From positions 9,778 to 73,777 of the forward strand of contig CAYWTB010000016.1 in the NCBI GenBank assembly GCA_964461135.1: a stretch of 64,000 nt of DNA, in the 5' to 3' direction. This stretch comes from RQOF01 sp964461135 (lineage in GTDB: Bacteria; Calditrichota; Calditrichia; RBG-13-44-9). Below are positions 17,750 through 26,648 of this stretch, piece by piece; within the stretch, counting starts at the first letter, position 1; each line of letters starts with the position of its first letter. Position numbers and translations under genes: made by a program. Under the pieces are notes generated by a model. The model worked only from the letters and a program-made list of their open reading frames with translations, was not told the origin of the DNA and did not search any database.

Positions 17750-20632
17750 TTATTCCTCAACACTTTCTTCCTGCGCCAATGTTTCTCCCGATTTTTGTAA
17801 TACCGCTTTCATGACGGCATTATGGAATTCTCGCCGGGCCTGGTATATTCCCTCTTTCTCACGAGTGGGATAAACCCGGTTGGTCAGAAGAATAACAGCA
17901 ATTCTGCGCCGGGGATCGATCCAGATGGAGGTGCCGGTAAAACCGGTATGGCCAAAGCTTCCTTCCGAAAAATAATCACCGGCCGAGGATCCCTTCCCGG
18001 CAGGTACAGCCCATCCCAGGGCTCTTTTGCTGCCGGGAGGAATATCCTGCGGTGTCGTCCACATCCGCACAGTTTCTGCGGAAAAAATCCGGGTATGCCG
18101 GTAAATTCCCTTATTGATCAACATCTGGGCATAATTGGAAAGATCCTCCGCCATAGAAAATAGTCCGGCATGACCAGCTACGCCCCCCAGGAAAAAGGCA
18201 TTTTCATCATGGACTGTACCGTGAATCAGTCCCCGCTTCATGTTCCCACCGATTTCGGTAGGAGCAATACGGTACCTCAGACTTTCCGGCGGATTAAACA
18301 GGGTACTGGACATTCCCAGGGGATCATATATCATTTCCCGTGCCATCTGATCCAGGGATTGCCCGGTTATGGTTTCCAGTATTTTGCCCATCAGAATAAT
18401 TCCGAGATCCGAATATACCATAGAATCTCCCGGAGCAAATTTCAGAGGCAGATTATAAATATATTCTATAGCCCCGGGAGCATTCTGTGCTTTTTCCCAC
18501 AGGGAATCCCATCCGGGAAGTCCGGACGAGTGCGTTAAAAGATGACGGACCTTCACGGAATCTTTCCGGCCGCCACTGAATCCGGGCAGATAGCTTTTAA
18601 TCGGGATATCCAGACGCAGTTTTCTCTGATCGTAGAGATGCATCGCCACAGCAGTGGTGGAAGCCACTTTTGTCACCGAGGCTAAATCATAGATGGTTTC
18701 GCTGGTGATGGGAGGAGAATCCGCCTGGTAGGTCTGGTGGCCAAAACCCCGGGATGCAATTAGTTTACCATCATATAATACTGCTACCTGGGCTCCCGGA
18801 AATATAGAGTCCGCAATAGCTTTTTCCAGAAAATGATACGCTTCGGATAGAAAATCATCATTCAGTTCCTTCTCAACCTGCATTGGGTAAACAGGACGGG
18901 TTAATCCTTCTCCCCTTTCTGCCAGACCCGGTATGGATACCGGAATTTTAGCACGAATGGGTATTTCACCGAAAATTGCGCGCGTGGCAGCTGCTATTGC
19001 CAGCGGGTCCGCCGAATAAGCACAGAAATAACTGCGGACCTGAGGTATCTGGCGCAGAATATAGGGAGAACCAAAAGAGACCACCGCCATGGGTTTGGCG
19101 ACTTCAAAAAATTTTGTTAATAAATTTACGGTAGTATCCGGAAGGGTTACCGAACCTTTGTAGCTACCCCAGGTCACAAATACTCCTGTAATAACAGCCC
19201 GGGAAGATTGGGCCAGGCTAATGATTTTTTCAATTTCCTCGGCCGAAGAACGCGAGTCTATAAGCGCACTTTTTACTGCCGGTATCCGTCGGGACACCTG
19301 CCGTTCCAGCTGGTCCCGATACATATAGCCCCATTCACGATCGGTTATGGCCACCACCAGCACACTATCCAGACGATCCGCTTTGAAAGGAATGTTGTTA
19401 TTCTCGTCACGGATAAGCGTGATGGCCGCATTGGCAATTTCTTGAGCTGTTTCCCGGTATTCCGGCCTGGAAAAAATATCTTCAAAATGTTGGACATTAA
19501 AAACAGGTTTCCTTTCCAGGCCCATCTGTGCCTTCATTTCCAGAATCCGGCGTGTTGCTGTATCAATTCTCTCCGCTGAAATGCGCCCCTCGCGTGCGGC
19601 CTGCAACACAAAACGATAGGTTGATTCAAAGTTGGGTGAATTCAAGACCATATCATTACCGGCATTTATGGCCATGACAGCGGCCTCACCTGACCAATAA
19701 TTATTGGATATTCCTCCCATTCCCATGGCATCGGTAACCACCAATCCATGAAATCCCAGTTGGTTGCGCAGAACATCCTCAATAAAATAGGAGTCCAGGC
19801 TGGCGGGCCGTCCCTGCATCTGGGGAAAAGCGCTGTAAGTAATGTGTGCCACCATCACCATTCTAACCCCTGCATCCACTGCGGTTTTAAAAGGAACCAG
19901 TTCCACCTGATTAATACGATCACTGCTGGCGGCTATTGTGGGTAAACCCAGGTGGGAATCCACATCGGTGTCCCCGTGTCCCGGATAATGCTTGGCGGTG
20001 GCGATCAAACCATTCTCCTGGGTACCGCGGATAAACGCCGCTCCCAATTTTGAGACCAGTTCAGGATCCTCGCCAAAGGAGCGGGTATTAATAATGATAT
20101 TCTGGGGATTATTATTTACATCCATTACCGGAGCAAAATTCACGTGAATACCTAAAGTCCGGGCTTCTTCTGCAGTAATCTTTCCCATCTGATACGCATA
20201 TTCCTCAGAGCCGGTAGCACCAACAGCCATGTTGGGCAGGAAATAGGTACCTTCATTGATACGCATGGGCGTCCCCCACTCCATATCCGCCATGACCATC
20301 AGGGGCATATCTGCGGCAGACTGCAGTCTTTCGATATTTCGTGCCGCAGCGTACGGATCGCCCCTCCAGATAATAACGCCTCCGGCATGACATTCCTTCA
20401 CATAGTCTACAAATTCTTCGAAACGGGAGTCATTATTATTATAATAGTTGGGAGTAAAACCGAAAACCATCATCTGGCCGACTTTCTGATCCAGGGTCAT
20501 GGAGCGAATCTGCTGGTCGACCCAGTCTGCCGGCCTTTCCTGCCGGATACCGGAACAGCCCGGCAGAAGCAGCAGAGCGTAGAAAATGATCAATGCAGAT
20601 ATCCACCTGGCCGGAATCATGAAAAGTTTCAT
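17750..20632 (-). CDS. NagZ-like GH3 beta-N-acetylhexosaminidase fused to beta-lactamase-fold hydrolase
   Basis: 960-aa lipoprotein from ATG 20632 (AGGAAAGAG upstream; lipobox LLPGC). The first half is GH3: KHYPGHGD near residues 213-220 supplies the NagZ-type His/Asp dyad and VVTDAMGM near 300 the nucleophile Asp. A GH3 C-terminal domain follows to about 580. The second half is a class C beta-lactamase/CubicO-like serine hydrolase with ASVTK (Ser near 651), YSDLG as the Tyr motif and HTGFTG as the KTG-like motif. In Bacillus subtilis, NagZ (ybbD), the beta-lactamase-like amidase AmiE (ybbE) and NamZ (ybbC) are separate adjacent genes for muropeptide recovery. Here the first two activities seem to be one polypeptide, with a NamZ homologue nearby. 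The amidase function of the second half is inference; esterase or D-peptidase activity is possible. Confidence 0.85.
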   Translation of the reverse strand: MKLFMIPARWISALIIFYALLLLPGCSGIRQERPADWVDQQIRSMTLDQKVGQMMVFGFTPNYYNNNDSRFEEFVDYVKECHAGGVIIWRGDPYAAARNIERLQSAADMPLMVMADMEWGTPMRINEGTYFLPNMAVGATGSEEYAYQMGKITAEEARTLGIHVNFAPVMDVNNNPQNIIINTRSFGEDPELVSKLGAAFIRGTQENGLIATAKHYPGHGDTDVDSHLGLPTIAASSDRINQVELVPFKTAVDAGVRMVMVAHITYSAFPQMQGRPASLDSYFIEDVLRNQLGFHGLVVTDAMGMGGISNNYWSGEAAVMAINAGNDMVLNSPNFESTYRFVLQAAREGRISAERIDTATRRILEMKAQMGLERKPVFNVQHFEDIFSRPEYRETAQEIANAAITLIRDENNNIPFKADRLDSVLVVAITDREWGYMYRDQLERQVSRRIPAVKSALIDSRSSAEEIEKIISLAQSSRAVITGVFVTWGSYKGSVTLPDTTVNLLTKFFEVAKPMAVVSFGSPYILRQIPQVRSYFCAYSADPLAIAAATRAIFGEIPIRAKIPVSIPGLAERGEGLTRPVYPMQVEKELNDDFLSEAYHFLEKAIADSIFPGAQVAVLYDGKLIASRGFGHQTYQADSPPITSETIYDLASVTKVASTTAVAMHLYDQRKLRLDIPIKSYLPGFSGGRKDSVKVRHLLTHSSGLPGWDSLWEKAQNAPGAIEYIYNLPLKFAPGDSMVYSDLGIILMGKILETITGQSLDQMAREMIYDPLGMSSTLFNPPESLRYRIAPTEIGGNMKRGLIHGTVHDENAFFLGGVAGHAGLFSMAEDLSNYAQMLINKGIYRHTRIFSAETVRMWTTPQDIPPGSKRALGWAVPAGKGSSAGDYFSEGSFGHTGFTGTSIWIDPRRRIAVILLTNRVYPTREKEGIYQARREFHNAVMKAVLQKSGETLAQEESVEE

Positions 20633-21250
20633 AATCTCTTTCCTACCTACTGGATTCAAGGTACTTCAGAAATATTTATCTGTTTGACAGGACAATTTTA
20701 GAAAAATGATGGTGAATTCAACTCTATGTGCGTTATAAACATATGATTTTGAAGCCATTCAATAATTATTTTCCCGTCATTATGGATATGTTTAAGATTC
20801 GTCCCTGAATCTGCATTAAAATTAAGGGTTGAGACGAAATTTTCTACATTTTTTTTAACTATATATGATACTAAATTAGCAGAAAAGTATGAGAATTAAC
20901 CCTAACTCTGGAAATTTTAGTCTTCTTCGCATCAGTATACACTCAAAAAAGACGGAACAACAGGTCTGGCAATCATAATATCATTCAAGAAATCCGGATT
21001 ATCAAACAGTAAATTGCCGCCCTTTATATAAGTCTTACTGAGTAAAAAATTTTCACCCGGGGGACGATCCCGCAATAAATGTTAAAATAATTGGCATATT
21101 TGCCGGATTAATACTGGAATAATTAATTTTTTTTTGCTATCTATTTGAGAATATTTGTAATTTTGCCGGACAGCGGAATTTGAACCTGGACAAAAACACA
21201 GAGTAAATCTGATCATCTAAGTATAATCATCTATTATAGAAAGGTGTGTT
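20633..21250. other. Divergent intergenic region
   Basis: A 618-bp AT-rich gap between the divergent GH3 fusion and the plus-strand recycling genes. Apart from the promoter candidate at 21133-21165 and an AAAGGTG ribosome-binding site just before 21251, I see no gene, repeat or strong hairpin. Confidence 0.5.
21133..21165 (+). promoter_or_regulatory. Bacteroidota-type promoter candidate
   Basis: TTTG (21133-21136) and TAATTTTG (21158-21165) match the TTTG (-33) and TAnnTTTG (-7) elements of Bacteroidota primary sigma factors, with their starts 25 nt apart. Transcription would begin near 21172, about 80 nt before the acyltransferase start. Confidence 0.4.
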
Positions 21251-22351
21251 ATGCAAAACCGTTTAACATCTCTGGATGCTTTTCGCGGTATCACGATTGC
21301 CGGAATGATTCTGGTAAACAACCCGGGAAGCTGGTCTCATATTTATTCTCCGCTGGGCCATGCCAGCTGGCATGGGTGGACACCTACTGATCTTATCTTT
21401 CCATTTTTCCTGTTCATCGTGGGAGTAGCTATTACCCTGTCACAGAAAAAACAGCTCTCTCAACACGATCGAAAATATTTGTATTTAAAGATTTTGAGAA
21501 GGACTCTGATCATTTTTGCCCTGGGAATTGTTTTGAATGCTATTCCAATATCCAGAATTCCTCATCTGCGAATCCCCGGCGTCCTGCAGCGAATTGCCAT
21601 AGTCTATGGAATTTCTGCAGTGATTGCCATGAATACCAATTTTAAAGTCCAGGCCTGGATTACCGCTGGCATTCTACTGCTTTACTGGGGACTAATGAAG
21701 CTTATTCCCGTACCGGGATACGGAGCGGGTGATCTGAGTGTGGAAGGTAATCTGGCCGCTTTTGTGGACAGTCATCTTCTGCACGGTCATATGTGGAAAG
21801 CCACCTGGGATCCGGAAGGAATCCTGAGCACCATACCGGCGGTTGCCACTGCTTTATCCGGCATATTGACCGGACATCTGCTGCAAATGAAGAAAGAGAG
21901 GTCGGAAATTGCCGGCTGGATGTTTGTGATTGGCTGGATGGCCATCGTGGTGGGATTATTCTGGAGCATTGTATTCCCCATCAATAAATCTCTGTGGACC
22001 AGTTCTTATGTGGTATTCACCTCCGGTGCCGCCCTGCAATTCCTGGGCTTCTGTTACTGGCTGATCGATGTAAAAGGAATACAGAAATGGGCATATCCGG
22101 CCATTGTTTACGGAATGAATGCTATTGCAGTGTTTGTGTTGTCGGGTCTGCTGGCGAAATTTCTGGCGTATACTAAACTTACCGGACCGGACGGTAATCC
22201 GATATCGTTGCAGAACTGGATATATAACAATATTTTTGCCAGCTGGGCCAGTCCCATCAATGCCTCACTGTTATTTGCCATTGTAACTGTTCTCTTCTGG
22301 CTGGGAATGATGATGATTTTGTATCAAAAGAAAATTTTTATAAAAATTTGA
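21251..22351 (+). CDS. NagX-like DUF5009 / heparan-glucosaminide N-acetyltransferase-type membrane protein
   Basis: 366-aa polytopic protein with about ten hydrophobic segments. It starts with RLTSLDAFRGITIAGMILVN, the family hallmark, and continues with WHGWTPTDLIFPFFLFIVGV and RIPGVLQRIAIVY, the signatures of the DUF5009/HGSNAT-like group. NagX members sit in N-acetylglucosamine operons of several bacteria and are thought to move or modify amino sugars across the inner membrane. Here it heads a plus-strand group with a NamZ-like muramidase, supporting a role in amino-sugar recovery. AAAGGTG precedes ATG 21251. The stop is immediately followed by a truncated T9SS tail that does not belong to it. 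Confidence 0.85.
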   Translation: MQNRLTSLDAFRGITIAGMILVNNPGSWSHIYSPLGHASWHGWTPTDLIFPFFLFIVGVAITLSQKKQLSQHDRKYLYLKILRRTLIIFALGIVLNAIPISRIPHLRIPGVLQRIAIVYGISAVIAMNTNFKVQAWITAGILLLYWGLMKLIPVPGYGAGDLSVEGNLAAFVDSHLLHGHMWKATWDPEGILSTIPAVATALSGILTGHLLQMKKERSEIAGWMFVIGWMAIVVGLFWSIVFPINKSLWTSSYVVFTSGAALQFLGFCYWLIDVKGIQKWAYPAIVYGMNAIAVFVLSGLLAKFLAYTKLTGPDGNPISLQNWIYNNIFASWASPINASLLFAIVTVLFWLGMMMILYQKKIFIKI

Positions 22352-22598
22352 AAGCATTTTTTTTGATATCCCGGTAAACCACAGCATTCCATTGACTTGC
22401 CGGGTAAATATTTCTATTTTTAATTTGCTGGGTCAGAAAGTTAAAACGCTGGTCAAAAATAGACAATCCCCGGGAAAATACCGGGTCTTTTGGGACGGTA
22501 CAAATCAGGAAGGTCACAAGATCGCCACAGGCGTGTATATATATAAGCTGGAAACGGACCACTTTACCCAATTCCGCAAGATGCTATTAATCCGATGA
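22344..22598 (+). pseudogene. Orphan T9SS C-terminal domain fragment
   Basis: After an in-frame stop at 22341 the reading frame runs without interruption into a recognisable sorting domain: FFDIPVNHS, VNISIFNLLGQKVKTL, YRVFWDGTNQEG, GVYIYKL and KMLLIR, ending in a stop at 22598. The YPNPFNP start of the domain and any passenger are missing, and there is no signal peptide and no usable ATG (the earliest start would be TTG 22392). It overlaps the end of the acyltransferase gene by 8 bp in another frame. It therefore looks like the scar of a deleted or recombined T9SS cargo gene whose 3' end remained. The sequence is well preserved, so the event may be recent. Confidence 0.75.
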
Positions 22599-22639
22599 TT
22601 TTTTAAATAAAAATGATACATTAAAAACTGGTGGGCAGG

Positions 22640-23893
22640 ATGAAGATTAAAACCGTGATTTTTCTCTTATGGTTTATGTTGGTGGTTATCAGTAATTGCT
22701 CGGTGGAAACACAAAAACAGGAGGTGGTCAGCACCGGCCTGGACAATATCGGAATTGACTACGGCTTTCTGAAACACAGAAAGGTGGGAATTGTAGCCAA
22801 CCATACCGCCTATGATTCACAGGGCAGGTTTATTACAGAGGTATTTCGCTCTTTGAAAGATGTTAAAATTACTGCACTTTTCGGTCCGGAGCACGGGTTC
22901 CGGGGCATGGCGGAAGCGGGTGCCGGGGTGGATACGGGATACGATTCTTCCCTGAATATACCGGTCTACAGTTTATACGGTAAAACCAGGAAACCCACTC
23001 CGGAGATGCTGCAGGATGTGGATGTACTGGTATTTGATATCCAGGATATCGGTGCACGCTATTATACCTATATCTCTACCATGGCCCTGGCCATGGAGGC
23101 GGCCGCGGAACTGGGAATCCCATATGTGGTACTGGACCGCCCCAATCCCATTACCGGGATGGCAGTGGAGGGGAATGTGGTGGATACCGCCTATGCCAGT
23201 TTTGTGGGATTGTTTCCCATCGCAGTCCGTCATGGCATGACGGTGGGAGAACTGGCCATGATGTTTAACGGTGAAGGATGGCTGAAGGATGGTATAAAGG
23301 CAGACCTGACCGTAATTCCCATGAAAAACTGGAAGAGGCGAGACTGGTATGATCAAACCGGTTTGAAATTCATAGCCCCTTCGCCTAATATGCCAAATCT
23401 GGCTGCTGCTACCGTATACCCCGGTATTTGCCTGCTGGAAGGGACCAACCTGTCCGCCGGACGGGGCACGTCTGCCCCTTTCCAGAATTTTGGCGCACCG
23501 TGGATAAAAGGTCCGGCACTGGCTGAAGCATTGAATAAACTGAATCTGAATGGTATAAGTTTTAAGGATACCTCGTTTACACCGGAAGCCGTTCCAGGAA
23601 CGGCCGACAATCCCAAATACCGGGACCAGTTATGTTCGGGCATCAGGTTAAAAATCACTGACCGAAACGGCTTTGAGCCTTTTTATACGGGCCTGCAAAT
23701 AAGTCAGACACTTCTTCAGCAATATCCGGATAGTTTTAAATTTCGTCCACCTCATTTTGACCGTCTGTGTGGCACTGATTCCATTCGTAAAGCCCTGATG
23801 GAGGGTACTTCTGTTACTGAGATCCGGGATAACTGGCAGCCGGAATTATCGGAATTTAAGACTATCAGAAAAAAGTATCTGCTGTATGAATAA
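22640..23893 (+). CDS. namZ: NamZ-like exo-beta-N-acetylmuramidase lipoprotein (DUF1343, GH171)
   Basis: 417 aa from ATG 22640 (an in-frame GTG lies 9 nt upstream). Lipobox VISNC with Cys20. The family motifs are all present: FGPEHGFRG near 81-89, FDIQDIGARYYTYISTM near 132-148, VLDRPNPITG, and RHGMTVGELA. The Bacillus subtilis homologue YbbC/NamZ removes MurNAc from the non-reducing end of peptidoglycan fragments, working with NagZ. Here it lies on the other side of the NagX-like gene from the NagZ fusion, giving a complete extracytoplasmic set for trimming glycan chains. Its stop overlaps the next start by 8 bp, so translation is probably coupled. Confidence 0.88.
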   Translation: MKIKTVIFLLWFMLVVISNCSVETQKQEVVSTGLDNIGIDYGFLKHRKVGIVANHTAYDSQGRFITEVFRSLKDVKITALFGPEHGFRGMAEAGAGVDTGYDSSLNIPVYSLYGKTRKPTPEMLQDVDVLVFDIQDIGARYYTYISTMALAMEAAAELGIPYVVLDRPNPITGMAVEGNVVDTAYASFVGLFPIAVRHGMTVGELAMMFNGEGWLKDGIKADLTVIPMKNWKRRDWYDQTGLKFIAPSPNMPNLAAATVYPGICLLEGTNLSAGRGTSAPFQNFGAPWIKGPALAEALNKLNLNGISFKDTSFTPEAVPGTADNPKYRDQLCSGIRLKITDRNGFEPFYTGLQISQTLLQQYPDSFKFRPPHFDRLCGTDSIRKALMEGTSVTEIRDNWQPELSEFKTIRKKYLLYE

Positions 23894-24881
23894 GCGACGA
23901 TTCGGGCATACGGATTTACAGGTAAGCGAGGTTGGTTTTGGTGCCTGGGCCATTGGTGGCCCGTTCCAGGCCGGAGATATTCCTCTTGGCTGGGGAAAAA
24001 CCGACGATGAGGAATCCTGTAAAGCACTTAAGACAGCTGTGGATCGAGGAGTAAATTTCATTGATACCGCCGATTTCTATGGTCTTGGTCATTCCGAAAC
24101 ACTCATCGGAAAAACTTTTGGAAATAACCGTGACATAATCATTGCCAGTAAAGTGGGTCATCGCCTGGGTGAGGATGGTTCTATCGTGTTCGATTATTCT
24201 AAAGATTATATCATGGGAGCCTGCGAGGCCAGTCTGAAACGACTGAAGCGTAATTCCATTGATTTGTATCAGTTACATACTGCCAGAGTATCACATCTCC
24301 GGCAGGGTGATTGTTTGATGGCCATGGAAACATTGCAGAAGGCCGGTAAAATACGCTACTGGGGGACATCGCTTAATACCTACAATCCGTTTCCCGAGGC
24401 GGAGCATGCGCTGGAGAATAATCTGGGTTACGGCTTTCAACTGGCTCTCAATATTATCAATCAGCGTGCCCTGCCTATTCTGAAGGACGCTTTGGAAAGC
24501 GGATTTGGTATTATTGCCCGCATGCCACTACAATTTGGTTTGCTCAGCGGAAAATTCAGCACAGAGACGACTTTCAGTGAAAACGACCACCGGCATTTCA
24601 GACTGAGACCTCCGGTTATGGAAAAGGCTCTGAATGATCTTAAACCGGTTTGGAAAATGGCTGATAAATATGGAATCTCGCCCGTTCAGTTGAGTTTAAG
24701 CTTTATACTCAGCTTTCCGGAAGTCTCAACCGTGATCCCGGGTATCCGAACGGTTGATCAGGCCAACGAAAATTCCACCGGAATTGTAAAGCTGGAACGG
24801 GAAGACCGGGTCTATCTTCTTGAATATTATGATGAACGTCTGAAGAAACTGCTGGAAATGATGGAACAGAAGGAAGGATGA
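23886..24881 (+). CDS. Aldo/keto reductase
   Basis: 331-aa cytoplasmic TIM-barrel oxidoreductase of the AKR superfamily. The catalytic tetrad is visible as Asp60 (FIDTADFYG), Tyr65, Lys89 (IASKVG) and His131 (YQLH). The C-terminal part has VIPGIRTVDQANEN, part of the NADP(H)-binding end. The start codon lies inside the end of the NamZ gene, which implies cotranslation. The substrate is unknown. Position suggests sugar or sugar-acid metabolism, but many AKRs of this group act on general aldehydes, so this is only context. No signal peptide is present. Confidence 0.85.
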   Translation: MNKRRFGHTDLQVSEVGFGAWAIGGPFQAGDIPLGWGKTDDEESCKALKTAVDRGVNFIDTADFYGLGHSETLIGKTFGNNRDIIIASKVGHRLGEDGSIVFDYSKDYIMGACEASLKRLKRNSIDLYQLHTARVSHLRQGDCLMAMETLQKAGKIRYWGTSLNTYNPFPEAEHALENNLGYGFQLALNIINQRALPILKDALESGFGIIARMPLQFGLLSGKFSTETTFSENDHRHFRLRPPVMEKALNDLKPVWKMADKYGISPVQLSLSFILSFPEVSTVIPGIRTVDQANENSTGIVKLEREDRVYLLEYYDERLKKLLEMMEQKEG

Positions 24882-25030
24882 ATCGGCAGAAAGCTGAAAG
24901 CAGAGAGCAGAAAGCAGTAGGCAGAAAAGCTCAAGGCCCAAGGCTAAAGGATAAGGGACAACAGACAAGGGAAATAGGATAAGTTGGCAGTTACAAACAT
25001 CCAGTAACCAGCATCTTGAAAAAATAATCA
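24882..25030. repeat. Degenerate purine-rich repeat tract
   Basis: Variants of GCAGAAAGC recur at 24886-24930, followed by AAGGCCCAAGG and AAGGATAAGGG-like units. AAGGCCCAAGG recurs near 37600. There is no open frame of interest. It forms the left border of the PRiA4b ORF-3-like gene. Confidence 0.55.
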
Positions 25031-25044
25031 GAAGGAAGGTTAAC

Positions 25045-25512
25045 ATGTTTGTTTATTCATTTAAGGTTGCCCTTGATTACAATAAACGTATATACCGAAT
25101 TATTGACATATTGGGAAATCAAACTCTGGATGATTTTCATGGTATAATTTTTCACGCATTCAACAGGTATGATCAACATTTATATGCTTTTTATATCACC
25201 AAAACAGCAACGAAAAGTCTTAGGGCAAGAATTAACGCTACGGAATATGTTCATCCAAGCGGACTCCAGGATTTTTTTTCTTTTTATCCTGTTAAGAAGA
25301 AACATGATGCATCAAAAGCAAAAATTGGCAACCTGAATCTGCAGATAAAAGATAAATTTTATTACTTATTTGATTTTGGGGACAGCTGGTGGCATGAAAT
25401 TACCCTTGAATCCATCCGCGATACCGCGTACACAAAAGGCTATCCCAGGATTACAAAAACATCGGGGGATTCGCCCGATCAATATCCCGAAATAGAAGAT
25501 GAATTTGAGTAA
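25045..25512 (+). CDS. PRiA4b ORF-3-like protein
   Basis: 155 aa. It matches the plasmid pRiA4b ORF-3 / IS1096 TnpR-like family (PRiA4_ORF3): an N-terminal strand pair with RIIDILGNQTLDDFHGIIFHAF, then HLYAFYI, and the diagnostic DFGDSWWHEITLE at about 110-122, followed by a YPRITK tail. AAGGAAGG sits just before ATG 25045. The family is frequent on plasmids and near mobile elements, and its biochemical role is unknown. Degenerate repeats flank the gene on both sides, unlike its neighbours, which suggests insertion or exchange at this site. Confidence 0.8.
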   Translation: MFVYSFKVALDYNKRIYRIIDILGNQTLDDFHGIIFHAFNRYDQHLYAFYITKTATKSLRARINATEYVHPSGLQDFFSFYPVKKKHDASKAKIGNLNLQIKDKFYYLFDFGDSWWHEITLESIRDTAYTKGYPRITKTSGDSPDQYPEIEDEFE

Positions 25513-25549
25513 GGATGAATAAAATTAGTGGGCAGTTGGCTGTATTTAA

Positions 25550-25735
25550 GATCAAAAAACAAAGAAAGAGCGCAAGGGTAAAGTGAAAAGGGTAAAGGCG
25601 GAAATACATGAAGAATGGGTAGGCTTGAGCCTTTAGCCTTTGTCCTTCATCTTTCATCCTTAATCCTTAATCTCGCCTTCGCGCTTTGCGCCATGCGCTA
25701 TGCGGTTAAAGGAAAGTTTTAAAACGATATTTTGA
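25550..25735. repeat. Degenerate repeat tract, right border of the PRiA4b-like gene
   Basis: Purine-rich units (AAAGTGAAAAGGGTAAAGG) switch near 25630 to pyrimidine-rich units (CCTTCATC, CCTTAATC in tandem) and a CGC-rich end (GCGCTTTGCGCCATGCGC). AAAGTGAA and GGGT units recur in reverse orientation near 37740-37760. No gene was recognised. Confidence 0.5.
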
Positions 25736-25753
25736 ATAAAGCGGATAAAAGAA

Positions 25754-26605
25754 ATGGAAAAATACTGGCTGCATGAAGATGCAGTATCTTACGGTATTGT
25801 ACAATATAGCGTTGTCAACATGCGAGCCCAATCGGTGTTTCAATCGGAACTGGTCAATCAGGTTCTGCTGGGAACCATCGTGCCTGTGCTGGATAAGCGC
25901 GATGAGTTTTATTTGATCCGGAACTGGGATGGATACCAGGGCTGGATCAGCCGGCATGGGCTGGTACCGGGTGACAAAAAACTGGCTGAACGCTGGTTAA
26001 AATCCCAACAGGTTATGGTCAGAGAGAATTACGGGGTAGTTTATTCACAACCACAGGATGAATCGGACATCATCACCGATCTGGTGCCCTGTGCTGTTCT
26101 AAGGAAGACCGGCGTAATTGAAGGTTATGTAACCATTGAAATGCCTGACGGACAGGCCGGTTATGTAAAAAAGGAAATCCTGATTGATAAAGACCAGCAG
26201 GAAAAAATAGAGATATCCGGTAAAAAAATCATCCGGCAGGCACGAAAATTTCTGGGAATCCCCTATCTTTGGGGCGGTAATTCCAGCAAGGGATTTGATT
26301 GTTCGGGCTTGGTACAAACCGTTTTCCGTTTATTGAATGTTGAACTGCCGCGTGATTCTGGCCCCATGTCCCGCATAGGTGAAACTATTCTCCTGGAAGG
26401 AGGACCTGATAATTTTAAAGTGGGAGATCTGCTCTTTTTCGGTAAATCCGTGAAGCGTATCAATCATGTGGCAATTTACATAGGAGAAGGTTTCTATATT
26501 CATTCCCGCGGTAAGGTGGGAATTAACAGTCTGATCCCGGATCATCCCCTCTACAATGACTACCTCAGATCACTCTTTGTGAAGGTTCAGCGGGTGACGT
26601 CTTAA
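25754..26605 (+). CDS. NlpC/P60 endopeptidase with SH3 domains (YkfC-like)
   Basis: 283 aa. Two SH3b-like domains (about 10-72 and 85-148) precede an NlpC/P60 domain (about 155-283). The catalytic Cys183 is in GFDCSGLV, His238 in INHVAIYIG and the third polar residue His250 in YIHSRG. There is no signal peptide: the protein starts MEKYWLHEDAV. That fits the cytoplasmic YkfC type, which cleaves gamma-D-Glu to diamino-acid bonds in imported murein peptides, rather than a wall hydrolase. It completes the nearby recycling group. The stop codon lies inside a long hairpin, and a bidirectional terminator follows. Confidence 0.85.
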   Translation: MEKYWLHEDAVSYGIVQYSVVNMRAQSVFQSELVNQVLLGTIVPVLDKRDEFYLIRNWDGYQGWISRHGLVPGDKKLAERWLKSQQVMVRENYGVVYSQPQDESDIITDLVPCAVLRKTGVIEGYVTIEMPDGQAGYVKKEILIDKDQQEKIEISGKKIIRQARKFLGIPYLWGGNSSKGFDCSGLVQTVFRLLNVELPRDSGPMSRIGETILLEGGPDNFKVGDLLFFGKSVKRINHVAIYIGEGFYIHSRGKVGINSLIPDHPLYNDYLRSLFVKVQRVTS

Positions 26606-26647
26606 TGTTCCAAGCTCAGCTTGGAACCGCTGAGCTTGGAACATTAA
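26602..26647. repeat. Perfect 19-bp hairpin overlapping the stop codon
   Basis: Positions 26602-26620 and 26629-26647 are exact reverse complements around an 8-nt loop, TTGGAACC. The unit CCAAGCT(C/G)AGCTTGG is itself nearly palindromic. The TAA stop (26603-26605) is part of the stem. It directly abuts a separate terminator, so it is better explained as a REP-like insertion that now supplies the stop codon. Confidence 0.65.
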
Positions 26648-26648
26648 A

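Noticed and set aside
24882..25735. CRISPR array
   Set aside because: Units are degenerate, with no constant repeat length and no unique spacers.
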